Below, piece by piece: positions 19,600-32,262 of a DNA stretch of 64,000 nucleotides (position 1 is its first letter; every line of letters begins with the position of its first letter). The stretch is from NCBI GenBank assembly GCA_023374025.1, contig SIJG01000059.1, positions 925,248-989,247 of the forward strand. The letters are read 5' to 3'. The position numbers were made by a program, and so were the translations under genes. The stretch is from Heterodera schachtii (Eukaryota; Nematoda; Chromadorea; Rhabditida; Heteroderidae). A model generated the notes under the pieces. That model worked only from the letters and a program-made list of their open reading frames with translations. It did no database searches and was not told where the DNA came from.

Positions 19600-22500
19600 A
19601 TAAGTTTATTATTTATTATTTTGACATTTATTCAATAAATTAGTGCTTACCTAATTCCCTTTTAATTAGAGTCATATTCATTAATTATATTCATTAACTT
19701 TCAAATGTCTCGCTCCTTTGTGTTCTATTCGTTTAATATTAGGGGTAATCATTTCAATAAAATTATTTACTTTCTTTATTTAATTTGGTTTTAGTGCAAT
19801 TTTTGTTAAAATAATTTTAAATTATGTCATTTTTTGGTATATAAGTTATGTATTTCTTAGACTTTTAGCAATTTATTTATTATAACTTTTTAGTTAATAT
19901 ATTTTGTGCATTTGATGTAGAATGATCAAATATATAATTAATCATTATATTTCTTGTCTACCATCTAATGAACATCTCACTCTTGGTTCTATGGGTTCTA
20001 TTTTTATGTTTAATGTGAGCAAATTTTAACGCTCAAAAAATGACCCGTTTGTTCTCTCTATTGCATGATTTGTTTAACTCGTCGTGTCGGTCTCTCATGA
20101 TGTTTAAATGTGGAAAAATAATATTATTTTGCATTATTTTAATAAAAGCAAATTTACTTATAAATAAATTATTTGAATATTTTATTTATTGTTAGATTTG
20201 AATATTTTATTTATTGTTATTATTTTTTATTTTTTTTCAATTTTTTTATTTTATTTTTTGTTTCTTTTACATTTTATTTCTTTTTCGAGACCTATTTATT
20301 TCTATTAAAATTATTTGGTGCATTGGTTTGAAATGTTTAACTGTCCAGTTAGAAACTTTTTTATTCTGTTGATTTTAACCTCTTATAATTTTTATATTCT
20401 TCTCAATTTTTAAATAGGCGGAGATTATCATTGGAAATTTTTCTGTTTATTTAATTTAAATTTATTTTCAATAAACTTTAATTAATCTTGTGACTGAAAA
20501 AAAATATATTATTTTGTTTGTTTTCATTGCTTGTCATTCCATGGCACTCGGAAGAATATCCACATCCGTCATGCCATATGCATTTTGTCCTGGGCATAAT
20601 TATATGTCGTCAGGCAACGGTTTGGCGGCCTCCATAGCAGCAAGCTCCGCCAACTATCTATGCCGAATTGCTTTTGATTTTAAAATGACATATTAATATT
20701 TTTTGATTAATATGATAAAAAATATTCCTTTGTGTTTATTGGATAATGATCTATTTTAAAAAACAAGCACGTGTATTTTAATATTAATATTAAATAAGCA
20801 ATTGATTTTTAAGTTCAGTTTATTTTAATTTGTATTATATTCTGCTTGGTTTTCATTAGTAATGGTTTTTAAAAATTTAGGTCGTTAAGTTTTTTATAAT
20901 ACTTTTATATAGATCGTAAATTCTTTTTCATTTTACTCGAACCTTGCATTATGAATTTATGTCTGTTGTATATTTTTTAGACTGCTTAGTAAATTTCATT
21001 TTTATCCATTAATCTTGTGCTTTAATTGTTGAACAATATTCTGTGAGTTTTAAGCTCTGAAGTGCTAACTTATAACCTTTAGGTATATTTATTTGGTGTC
21101 AAAATTTAATATGTAAAAAACCATATTTGGCATACTCTACAAATTAGAACATGCGAAATCTAGCTAAGTATTAAAATTTATTTATTAATTTAATTTTGCT
21201 GGTATTATTATGTATTCAACAAATTTTTGAAATTTTTTTAAAAATTATTTTCATCTATGTTCCTTTATGAAAGTTGATGCGAATTTAGTTAAATTTATTA
21301 AATTAATAAATAAAATAATAATAATAATAATAATAAGAATTACTTGTTTAAAACTTTATTTATTATTTAAAAAATAAAAATCTTTGAAAGTATTTTTACT
21401 TAGGTATCGGATAAGATTATAATATTTATACATATTTATTTTTATTTATGCCTTTCTTTTGCTATTACATTTTTAGAAAAATTCACTTCAGAAGGTTTCG
21501 ACATATTCAAAATAAATGATCTCGACATAAATTTTTTCTTATTTCTCTTTGGGACTTTTTCTTTTTAGTTCAATTTATAATTAAATTATAATTATCAAAA
21601 GAATATTTGAATTAAATTTTGATTAAAATTTGAATCAGCCTAATCAAATATTTTTTTTATCTCTTGTCGTCCAAGGATTATTTTACTCTCTGAATTCCCT
21701 CCAAAATTTTTTTCTATATTAACAATTCAATTTTGTGGTTGTAACGTTTGTCTTAACTTTTATAGAAAGCAAAAGTCAATTTTATTTTAGAATCATTTTA
21801 ATTCCATTCCTTGTAATGCAAGAATTTATTTGTTGTTAATATTTAATTTGTATCTTTTTATTTATCCCAAATTCTATCTATTTGTAAGTTATTTTTAAAT
21901 TTATGTTGTGTTACGAAATCAAAATAATTTATACATTAAAATTTCTTTTCAAGTTGACGTTAAATCAAAAACAAAATGCAATTATTAAAAACATATTAGT
22001 TTAGTTCATAATGTGTATTAATTAAAACATTGAACAAATAAATTGATTGTTTTCCAAACATTTTGCACTAAATATTTTGTAGGATTCTTTTTCAAAATAT
22101 TTAAACCAATGATTTTTATTGTTTTATTAAAATAATAAATTAAAGCATTTAGATGATACAAATTTTTGCTGGTGAATTATGTTTTTTTTTAATATTCTTG
22201 TTAATGCTTTTAGGGTTCACTTAATTGAGTTCATTTTTGCTTAACTTTGCCCATCAAAAATTATAACAATTATTTTTTATAGTGGCAAAGAATTTTTTGT
22301 TTGAATAATTGACAAATAATATTTATTTCTTGGATTAAAACTAAAAATGAGAAATGCCAGCATTGATAAAAACTTATTTTTTATTCCCAAGGATTTGTAC
22401 AATTTTTTGAAATGTACTGCGGTTTCTTCCAAAATTTTTCCGAGATCATAAATTATATAATTATCTATTTATATATAAACCTGATTTTAATATATCATTT

Positions 22501-23510
22501 TAAAATAATTATAATTTATTATCTAAAGTTTTGTCTACTAATTATTTTGGGAATGGCTGTTTTTAATGATGTACATATATAAAAGGTTTGATTTTTTTCT
22601 TCATTATTAATTCTATTTTGGAAATTTCTATAAACGGTATAACTGCTATATTAATATCTTTGTTAATTGCTGTTTCTATAGGTTTTCTATATTGTGCAGA
22701 TGGTTATATTTCAGCTCTAATTAAAACACCATTTAGTAAAGTTACTTTCGAAATTAACAATAGCGATGCAATTGCAAATACCATTTAATTATCGTAATCT
22801 TATTTTGGATTTTAATTAATTTTTTCCAATAAAATACAATTTTTATTACTTTATTTAAATGTGAAACAAGAATTTCAATTTTCTGAATTTGTTATTTTAA
22901 TTTTTTAAAATTATTTTTTGTTCAATATTATATTTTTTTCTATATATTTTAATAAATATTTCTATTTTCCAACCTGTTCATTTAGTATTGCGGTAATTAA
23001 GTGAATTAATATTTGCGTTTAAAGATTTTTAAGTTTTAGTCTTGATTCCTGCAATTTTTAAAATTTTTTCTTTTGTTTGCTTTTACATTGCTGGATAATC
23101 CATTATTTGTCTTATTTAAATATGTTTAAATTTCAATTAAATAAATTAAAGAATTGTTATTCTTTTATTATTATCATTATTTTCACTCATCGTACTAATT
23201 TTATTTTTTTCGTAAAGATGTAATAAATCTTTTTTTAGTTTTTTATCATTAAAATTTCTGTTTTGTGGCAATATGCAACGACCGTCTATTTTATATACTC
23301 ATTTTGCCTTTAAAAGCATTTGACATGAAAATTTTTCTTTAATTTGAGCAGTCTATAGAATTTGTCCATGATCAATTTCAATTATTTTATCTGTTAAATA
23401 ATTAATGTTTAATGTGGGTAATATTTATTACATTTTTAAGAGTTTGAATGATATGCAATTTTTTATTTTAGTTCAGGTCACGTGGCTCGTGCTCATAAGA
23501 CCTATTGGTG
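19600..23510. other. AT-rich segment without recognisable gene
   Basis: Mostly A/T with homopolymer runs and a short ATA/AAT microsatellite near 21310-21335. Two short coding-like islands are noted: 20490-20696, and 22588-22788 (hydrophobic, no ATG). Nothing else is supported. Confidence 0.55.
20490..20696 (+). CDS. Possible small secreted-type peptide, unknown
   Basis: A less AT-rich island gives 68 codons: a hydrophobic stretch YIILFVFIACHSMALG followed by a short polar part with two Cys. It looks like signal peptide plus mature peptide, but the frame opens without ATG; the first in-frame ATG is at 20541, inside the hydrophobic part. An upstream exon would be needed. No family recognised, and chance is a real alternative. 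Confidence 0.2.
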   Translation: MTEKKYIILFVFIACHSMALGRISTSVMPYAFCPGHNYMSSGNGLAASIAASSANYLCRIAFDFKMTY

Positions 23511-24769
23511 CGACATTTGAGGATTTGACATTTGAGGACCCAACATTTGAGGACCCGACATTTGAGGACCCGGCATTTGAGGATTCAGACATTTGAGGAC
23601 CCGACATTTGAGGACCCGACATTTGAGGACATGACTTTTGAGGACCCGACATTTGAGGATATCCCCGACATTTGAGGACCCGACATTTGAGGACATACGC
23701 AATTTCAAAAAAAATAAATGGAAATTTTATTATAAATTATTATAAAAAAAGAAAAAGCCTTTCCCAAGGGCAAACGGGAGCGAATGTGTCAAAAATGGTT
23801 CAGGGACAACCGAATAATTCCAATCTTTCGTCTCCACGTATAGCTTAACAACAGAATTCCAAGATCTGCCTTTGAATTTTTCACTTTTCTTGTTCCTCAT
23901 AATGGTTTGAAGCTAAAAGCACAAACAACGCCCAAGAAGGGGGTTCCGTTTCGGTAGGGACAACTCCGTATGGCCAAATCCGTCTCAACAATGCTCAAAA
24001 AGCATAAATTTTTTCTTAGTTGGCCAAACTTAACAATCATGGTATCATTCGAAAGCCCTAGATGTTTAGAAGATTATTATAAGCTATTTCTAAGAAGATT
24101 GTCGGATTCGTCAACAATTTCAAGAGTTACATTGACCCAAAGTTGGCTCAGACGGAGTTGGCCCGTTGCAAGCCATTTGGCTTTAAGAATGCAATTCTCC
24201 AATGTTCATCCCACCATTTTCGAAGTGAAAATGAATTATTCATTTTAATAATTTGGACTAAACAGACTCATTACTGTTCTGAAGAGAGAATTACTGCCGA
24301 TAAGCTACGGCAGTATGAGTTGGACCCAATTCAGGGGATAAGAATTCGAAACGGAAAAAATCTTAAGACAATGATTTGGCTATACGGAATTTTTGTTGAA
24401 GGCTTTGATGCGATTGAGAACCCAAATGAGGATGAAATCCTTACTCATCAGGTCTTTTTGAAGTACCGACTTATGCGCAATGATTTTGAAAACTGGGATG
24501 ATCCAAAAACCGAACAGTTTATATTCGCTCCCGTTGGTCCTTGGGAAAGGCTTTTTCTTTTTTTATAATGATACAAAATAAATTTTCCATTTTTTTTTTG
24601 AAATTGCGTATGTCCTCAAAAATCGGGTCCTCAAATGTCGGGGATATCCTCAAATCTCAGGTCCTCAAAAGTCATGCACTCAAATGTCGGGGTCCTCAAA
24701 TGTCGGGTCCTCAAATGTCAGGATCCTCAAATGTCGGGGGGTCTTCAAATGTCAAATCCTCAAATGTCG
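23511..24769. mobile_element. Foldback element with arms of iterated GAGGACCCGACATTT words
   Basis: The left arm (23511-23696) and right arm (about 24608-24769) are inverted copies made of tandem 15-bp words GAGGACCCGACATTT, with variants. Inner segments also pair: AAAGCCTTTCCCAAGG at about 23754 against CCTTGGGAAAGGCTTT at about 24537. No convincing target duplication: flanks CTATTGGTG and GTTGATCAG do not match. No transposase. The core carries a coding-like stretch on the plus strand. Confidence 0.75.
24085..24568 (+). pseudogene. Coding-like fragment inside the foldback element, unknown
   Basis: About 160 codons open without an initiating ATG, beginning AISKKIVGFVNNFKSYIDP and ending FAPVGPWERLFLFL. 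Base composition is higher in GC than the flanks and the protein looks globular (DKLRQYELDPIQGIRIRNG, FVEGFDAIENPNEDEI). The end overlaps the inner inverted repeat. This fits a host gene fragment captured by the element. I do not recognise the domain. Confidence 0.35.
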
Positions 24770-27700
24770 GTTGATCAGATTTTTAATATACGAAGACATA
24801 TTTTAACAATATGTTTTTAATCTTGCTAATATATATAAATATATATATGTATATTGGTTTTTGAAGTATTTTTTATTTAGTTATTCTGATTGAGTATTCA
24901 TGTTAATTAATTTATAGCAACAAAATAATTAATTTTTTATGATTCTATGAAAAGTTTACTTTTTTTCTCTTTTTCTGCTTTTTTCTACAAAAATGAGTCA
25001 TCTTAATTTGACCATTTGTATTATAGTTATAAATTTTCGATTTTTATAATCATTTTTTGTTACAAGTATTGTCTTAATTCGGCAAAATGATCAGATGTAA
25101 TAATTACTAGCACAGTGAATATTTATGTACCCAATAGATTCATCAAATCTTTATTTGTAGTTACTTTTGAAATGTAGAATAAAAACATTTTTTCAAATTG
25201 CTTTTTAGGGCAATTGTTAAAGTAATGCAATACTTCAGTTATACTAAATTGAATAGATTTTTACACATTAGCGTGTGATTAATATTGCTTAATTTAATAA
25301 TTGCATCTGTTTCTATAAATATATTTTTTAAATTTAAAATAAATAAGTTATTTTTAATTTTAATTTACTTTATTTTCCATACAATCATCATCATATTAAA
25401 TCATTTGGATTTTAATTAATCTTTTTTAATCACTCCAAATTAATTTAATTTTTGTTTTATTTATTATCCAAATCTACTCATGTTTCTGTTTTAATTAGCT
25501 GTTAATTTGATTATTTTGTCATTCAATATGAAAATGCGTGCAACCTTTCTTTCTCTTCGGAAAAAAGATTATAAATTTTTGTATTATTTCTTTATGTTTT
25601 TTTATTATAATAATTTGTTTCATTATTGATTTATATGAATATTATTTATTTAATAATTCATTTATTAAAATATTTTTTATTCCTAAATGTTAAACATTAA
25701 TTTAAATTAATTTATTAGACTCATTCTGTGGATTATATTGTACATCTATTTAAACTGCTTTCATATTGTAATATTTCTGAATTTTTTATATTCAATTTTA
25801 TTTTTACTATTTAATTTTGTACTTGCATACTTGTACAGGACTGCCAAGAGAAGTAATATTTTACTTCATTCTTGTTGTCGCATCGAGTTCTACTTACGGA
25901 TCATGTCTGTTTCTCACACTGGGACTTACCGCCTTTTGATTAAATTTTAGAAAAAATGCATTATAAAACGCAAAAAGGCTTATTTCCTGTTTTAGTATTT
26001 TTTTTCATTCAAGTCGGTCAAGAGGACGTTAAAATTTATTTTTATACGTTTATAATATTATGGCAATACCTTTTCTCTAGCAAATGGACAAGCTTTTCGT
26101 TCATTTAGATAAGTTAAAAATTATAATTATTTTTTCAAGCATCATTTTTCGGACTTAAAGCTTTACTTTTGTTTTGTTCTTAATGTTTTTGTATTATAAG
26201 TTTTTATAAATCTAGAAATTATTTTGTTGCTATATTTTATTTTTTACTCAGACAAAGCTAAATTATGAAGAATAAATTTTAACAAATATACATTAGCAAA
26301 TTAATATTCAGATTTTTGGTTTTAGCGTTTCAATGTTTTTTTCTTTGTTAATGATAAAGAATATTTTAATTAATTTTTGTAGACGGCAGCTAAATAACTA
26401 AGATCTTATTTTTTTGTTTTTTAATTATTTTTTCCTATTTTCTAATTCGAGTTTTTGGGTTTGAATAATTGGCTTTAATTTTTAAAATTATCTTGAATCC
26501 CGGTCTTTTATTCTTTTCTCCGAATTCTTATTTTGCACTAAGCTGTAAATTCAAAGATTTCTAATAATTGGGAGCGAATTAATTTATTTCTGATCAGAAT
26601 TGATAAAAAACACATATTCGTTAAATTCATATGATGATTTTAGTCATATTTGTATCTTTTTTAAAAATATAAATATTAATCGTTATGTATGATATTATAA
26701 TGATATACAGTGTCCATTATATTTTGGCTTTAATTTCTGTTGTTTTAATTTATAAGTATTTTTTGTTTTTGTTCGTATTTGTTTGAATAATTATGCAATT
26801 TTTAATTTTTCATTTTCTTAGTTCAATGTGACGATATAATTTTCTCGCTGGCGCTTAAAACTTATTTTCTAATAAATTTGTGCTATTTTTAAAGCAAAAT
26901 ATTAAATTTTTGTCTTTACTCTACCATGTGTTATTTTCATTTATACTTGTATGATGTATGTTGTCGAGCATACGTTGCGGTACGATGTAGAGAAGCGGTG
27001 ACCCATGACCCTTCCGTCGTAACCCATTCAACTTCTCTCGCGATCCATAATTTTTTTTAAATAATAAAACGGCATCTATTTTGTTGGAAGAAACTTCTTT
27101 TTTCAAAAAATTTTAATTTAATCAATAAAATTTTCAGCTGTTTATAGCCCAATAAATAATTTTTATTTTTCACATAAATCATAATTGTTTTTTTCATAAT
27201 TAGGTTAAAGTTTAAGCCTTTCTTTTCATTTATTTTCAAAAAATAAATCATTACTCTCGTTACAGATTGATTCCCAGCCTGCCATTTGTCCAAACCTACC
27301 CGATAAATTCGATTCGGGGTCGAATTTTATCATTAAATACCATTTCTTTCTTTTTTTGTGTACAATATTATTATAGTTCATTTCTTTATTATGTAATTAT
27401 ATCTTTCTTTAATAGATTATATAAATATTTCTGTTTGTTTTAATCTATGCTTTTTACTTATGAAATTCGTGAAAATTTTTATTAAATTAAAATTTAACAT
27501 TTTATTATTTCATTCATTTTAATATTTTATACAAATTTATTTTGAAATAAATTATTCTTGTAGTCAACATTTTTCCGCTTATTTTGCTCGGTTTGTTTTA
27601 TGTTTTCAATGTTTAATATATTTTTGAATTAATCTTATTTCAATTATATTTTTTTAATTTTTATAAACTCTCAAATGAGCGAACCATCGGATGATTGTAA

Positions 27701-28121
27701 GATATGAAAATATTTTCTTTAATTATCTTTCATTATAAGTTAATATGTTTAAAATGGTTCTTATGAATTAAATGAAAATATTTTATTAATCTTTGAATTT
27801 ATATTTAAAGAGACAACTACTCATGTTGCCGTAGATGTAAGTTTTCCACGCATTAAATCGTTTTTTTTTTGCTCTTTTAGCTTTCTGCTTATAAATTTTT
27901 TATTTGATTTTTAAATAATGAGTTATATTGTTGGAAAATTCAAATTTTATTTTTAGATAATCTTTAATGAAAATTTTATCTAAGAAATAAATGCGCTCGT
28001 TTGACTGCATAACTTTGAATTTGTCCTCTTTGTTGAACATCTTTTTTCTGATGATTTTTTATGTCACTTTTTGTTATATATTTTATTGAAATCTATGAAT
28101 AAATACATTTTAAGCTTTTAT
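24770..28121. other. AT-rich segment without recognisable gene
   Basis: Uniformly AT-rich. A short GC-richer patch at 26950-27050 has no usable frame. No gene, RNA gene or repeat element could be supported. Confidence 0.55.
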
Positions 28122-28839
28122 NNNNNNNNNNNNNNNNNNNNNNNNNNNNNNNNNNNNNNNNNNNNNNNNNNNNNNNNNNNNNNNNNNNNNNNNNNNNNNN
28201 NNNNNNNNNNNNNNNNNNNNNNNNNNNNNNNNNNNNNNNNNNNNNNNNNNNNNNNNNNNNNNNNNNNNNNNNNNNNNNNNNNNNNNNNNNNNNNNNNNNN
28301 NNNNNNNNNNNNNNNNNNNNNNNNNNNNNNNNNNNNNNNNNNNNNNNNNNNNNNNNNNNNNNNNNNNNNNNNNNNNNNNNNNNNNNNNNNNNNNNNNNNN
28401 NNNNNNNNNNNNNNNNNNNNNNNNNNNNNNNNNNNNNNNNNNNNNNNNNNNNNNNNNNNNNNNNNNNNNNNNNNNNNNNNNNNNNNNNNNNNNNNNNNNN
28501 NNNNNNNNNNNNNNNNNNNNNNNNNNNNNNNNNNNNNNNNNNNNNNNNNNNNNNNNNNNNNNNNNNNNNNNNNNNNNNNNNNNNNNNNNNNNNNNNNNNN
28601 NNNNNNNNNNNNNNNNNNNNNNNNNNNNNNNNNNNNNNNNNNNNNNNNNNNNNNNNNNNNNNNNNNNNNNNNNNNNNNNNNNNNNNNNNNNNNNNNNNNN
28701 NNNNNNNNNNNNNNNNNNNNNNNNNNNNNNNNNNNNNNNNNNNNNNNNNNNNNNNNNNNNNNNNNNNNNNNNNNNNNNNNNNNNNNNNNNNNNNNNNNNN
28801 NNNNNNNNNNNNNNNNNNNNNNNNNNNNNNNNNNNNNNN
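28122..28839. other. Assembly gap
   Basis: Run of N. The base composition differs markedly on the two sides, so the join across the gap should be treated with care. Confidence 0.99.
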
Positions 28840-29898
28840 GTTACGGGTTTTTTTGGGCAGTTTCACTGGCCAAATTTAAGCCTGTTTTAGTCTAGTCAAA
28901 ATGACCGGGACCATACTCGGGCTTTGCTGTATTTTTTATTTTGTCCAGATATATTTTTAAAATTATTGATTCTGTATATATTTAGGTTGCCTCGCATGAG
29001 GTAGGGCACTTGGCCGCATGCGAACAACATCCGCATTGCTTCGAACTTGTAAATGTAAGATAAAGTACCAGTTTTTCACTGTCTTGTAAAAATTATAGTG
29101 GGTTTGGCAGTGTGCGCTTTACTCATAAAAGTAAAGGCCTCCTAGCACTTCTGAGAAACTTTTCCAACACCAAGGCTGGAAAATTATTTATAATTTGAAA
29201 GCGCTAATTTATTCTCTATTTAAAAGGATTTATTATTAAAAAATTTGAAATTGCTAATATGTCTATTCTTTTTTTAATATTGGTTTCAATTACATATTCT
29301 ACACTACTTTGATTATCATCATTTTCATGTGCATATATTCTGTGCCAACCAAGACTGTTACTTTTAGAAGATTTTATGGCAATGATTTATTAGAATAAAC
29401 AACTCATCGAAGAGCGAATTTGAGCTTTTGTTATTTTGGGCCAATTGGCCACCCGGGACTGCGACGAGGAGCCCCATTTTGGGTGTCCCCGAGTCCCAAA
29501 AGGCCCCATAGCATGGCATTGTCAGTCTCAATTGCCACTCGATCCTGAATAGGTAGTCCAAATTTGAATTTTCCTTAAAATTTAATCGGCGCGGCAGTTG
29601 GTTGGCAAGCAGATGAAAAACGGCCGAGTGTTGGCACATGGACACGATATTTTGGCCAATTGCTGAGTCTTTCAACAATGGTGTCGTAACCAATGGCGTT
29701 TCCCGAATTGAAAATTCAAGATCAGAACCGGTTCCATTGGGAGGAAGGAAATAGCCTTGGTGCCATGATTCTGCTCGAAAATTTAATGCGGAGTTTCCGT
29801 CCAAGGAACAACTGATTAGTGAATATCCGTAGATGGTAGAATTTGCGTGACCTGTAGGAGAGCAGCACTTTTCGAGGCTGTTCTTGTCGCCTTTGCAC

Positions 29899-31091
29899 TA
29901 GAGGTGTGCCGTGACTGAAAAAACCCGTGAACCGTGAATCGTGACCGTGACCGTGAATTGGTCCCGTGAATCGTGACCGTGACCGTGATCCAAAAAACCC
30001 GTGAAATTCACGGCTTTCGTGACCGTGACCGTGAATTTTTAAGAAAATTTTCTCTAGCGGCGAATTTTTTTTTGTTTTTTTTAAATAGGGGATCCCAACT
30101 GAAAATTCTCAAAATCAGCATTTGGCATATAAAAAATCAACATTTGGGGTCAAAAACCAGCATTTTGGAAAATTATTAAAATAAAAATAAAATAAATATG
30201 TTTTTTTTTTGCAATGCGCTTTTTACAAAAAACTTTTAGGAAACTGCTGAGGTCCGGCGACGCCGGTAGGCGCCGCCGGGAAAATTTTTAAATTTAAGTG
30301 TAATTTGTTAACAGATTTTCACCAAAAAATGACTAATTTTTTAAATTTTGAGACAATTTTCTATGAAAAAAAGGTTTTGGGGGCCCGGCGGTGCCGATAG
30401 GCGCCGTCGGGGGTAAAATAGAAAATTTAAGTGCAATTTTTAACATTGTTAACAGATTTTATCCCTAAATTAACAAATTTTGCAAGTTTAATCGGTCTAA
30501 AAAGGCAAAAAACGATGAAAAATGCAAATTATAGGTGCACATGCATTTTTCGCATAATTATGAACGTTTTCTCAATTGATGCCGATAATTTTTAAATGGT
30601 TTTGAGTTTGGGAAATAGAAGAAATATTTACTCAATTTTAAGAAAAATAGGGGTTTTGGTGGAAAATTTTTGAAAGTTTGTTGGGATTTAATTAATTTTG
30701 CCCAAAATAACTTTATTTCGAGCGAGTTTTTAAATAAATTTAATGGGTTTATCCTTGAAAAGCTACTTTTTATTTGCTTTTCACACAATATTGGTAGTTG
30801 ACTTTGTTCAAAAAAGTTTCAGGAATAGGAGAGGGGCCCGGCGGTGCCGATAGGCGCCGCCGGGGAAATTTAGAAAATTTTGCTCTGTTTCTTAACAAAC
30901 TTTGCCCAAAAAATGACCAAATTTTCTATGTAAACAATATGTAATTCGTAAATTTCCAATTTTATCCAGTGTAAATTTTTCACGGAATAACCGTGAATTG
31001 GTCCCGTGAATCGTGACCGTGACCGTGAGTGAAAAAACCCGTGAAATTCACGGTAACCGTGACCGTGACCGTGAATCACGGCACACCTCTA
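29899..31091. mobile_element. hAT-like MITE 1 (GTGACC-word ends)
   Basis: 1193 bp with inverted ends TAGAGGTGTGCCGTGA and a perfect 8-bp target duplication CTTTGCAC (29891-29898, 31092-31099). Subterminal regions on both sides iterate GTGACC/GTGAAT words. The interior holds three GC-hairpin modules (about 30251-30280, 30383-30412, 30835-30863). No transposase. It lies in the decayed Gypsy integrase. Confidence 0.9.
30383..30412. repeat. GC-hairpin module (representative copy)
   Basis: CCCGGCGGTGCCGATAGGC continues as GCCGTCGGGG: a near-palindrome able to form a long GC stem. AT-rich sequence follows with GTTAACAGATTTT about 40 nt away. Further copies: 30251-30280, 30835-30863, 37388-37416, 38637-38657 (half), 38832-38862, 41421-41450, 43084-43111, 44497-44525, 45491-45521, 51338-51366, 55357-55390, 55711-55741. 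Degenerate copies lie at about 45622 and 56327. Confidence 0.85.
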
Positions 31092-32262
31092 CTTTGCACT
31101 TCATCGCCCTTTTGAAAGTGTCGACGAAGGATTCTACTTGTTCGTTGGATTTGGTTTAATGGTGGCGTAAAAGTGTGCTTGATTCCGAACATCTTACGGA
31201 GTGTTAAAAATTCTAACGAACGAAATTGGGTTCCGTTATTCGAAACAATTTCTTAGGGAATGCCGGGCCGCGTGGAATCCAATGGGCAAATAGTCCTTCA
31301 TTGGTTCTTTTTGAGCGTTGGAATTCTCTACATTCATGCCGGCCCATGTACGTGTTGCCTAGCGAGTGCCTCCATGGGCGTAATTAAGGGATTGGACATG
31401 TGCAGGGACTTCAGAATTTAGTTCCGGAGCGATTGGGGGACGATCGTCGCGTAGTTATCTGAGGAGGTTTCCTACCTTTACGTACCATTTGGCCCGTGTT
31501 TTTTCTCCATCCGCGAGCTTAGGCGTTCCGTGCGTTCACGGGGCTGCATTTCGCGTCAGAACTCCTAATTCTCCAGCGGTTCGCCAATTTGGCGATTTTG
31601 GCCCCTGTTTTCATGGATCATCGTGAGTGGTGGCTCCCACTCATCGCAGAACCATAAAGGGCCGCTTTAAACAAGCGGGAGAAATGCCATGATAAGCATT
31701 GTCATTTGGCTAACTCGGCCGCTTGTTCAGTTACTTGTTGCTGGCTTGGGCCTGCGTATTCGTCGCTGAGGATTGATGAGTTTTTCCTCCTCCTCACTCA
31801 ATACCCATGTCTCTTTTCTCGGCTTAAGCATGTTAAAGATGAAGCAAAAGAGGCTCAGGGACGGTCCTCCTGCTAACATTTCTGCTCTCACAGGCTGAAA
31901 TATTACGTTCATCAGTTGTGTGAAGCAGACGATAAGATCGCACCCATCGACTGCTGGGCATGTCATGTAGGGTGTGAAGATGTGGTGTGAGTCAGTCCAA
32001 AATCTGGCCTCACAGTAATGATTGTTGAGTAGAACCAATTGGTAGTTCGAAGTTCAAGGCTTTGATGCGTTTCCGAACAGTGAAGCTTTTCTGCACAGCA
32101 GATTTCTAACTTTTGGATTTTCGAGTGGCACTGTTACAACAATTCCTTTCGTGTAACACGTGAGACTACATTCATCGCATTTCCCAATTCGATTGACTGA
32201 AATGGCGCGTGTCGTCGAACTCGCTCACCCAGCAAGTATGGCATGGTTGGTAACTGTTTTTC

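Noticed and set aside
3196..19604. Target duplication bracketing the BEL tandem
   Set aside because: TTATT and ATAAG are complementary in part but not direct repeats.
22588..22788. Hydrophobic 66-codon frame
   Set aside because: No ATG, and composition alone explains the hydrophobicity in AT-rich DNA.
23511..24769. Target duplication for the first foldback
   Set aside because: Flanking 9-mers do not match and no shifted alignment convinced me.
29364..29804. 146-codon minus-strand ORF as a host gene
   Set aside because: Its upstream part continues a decayed Gypsy integrase across the neighbouring MITE.
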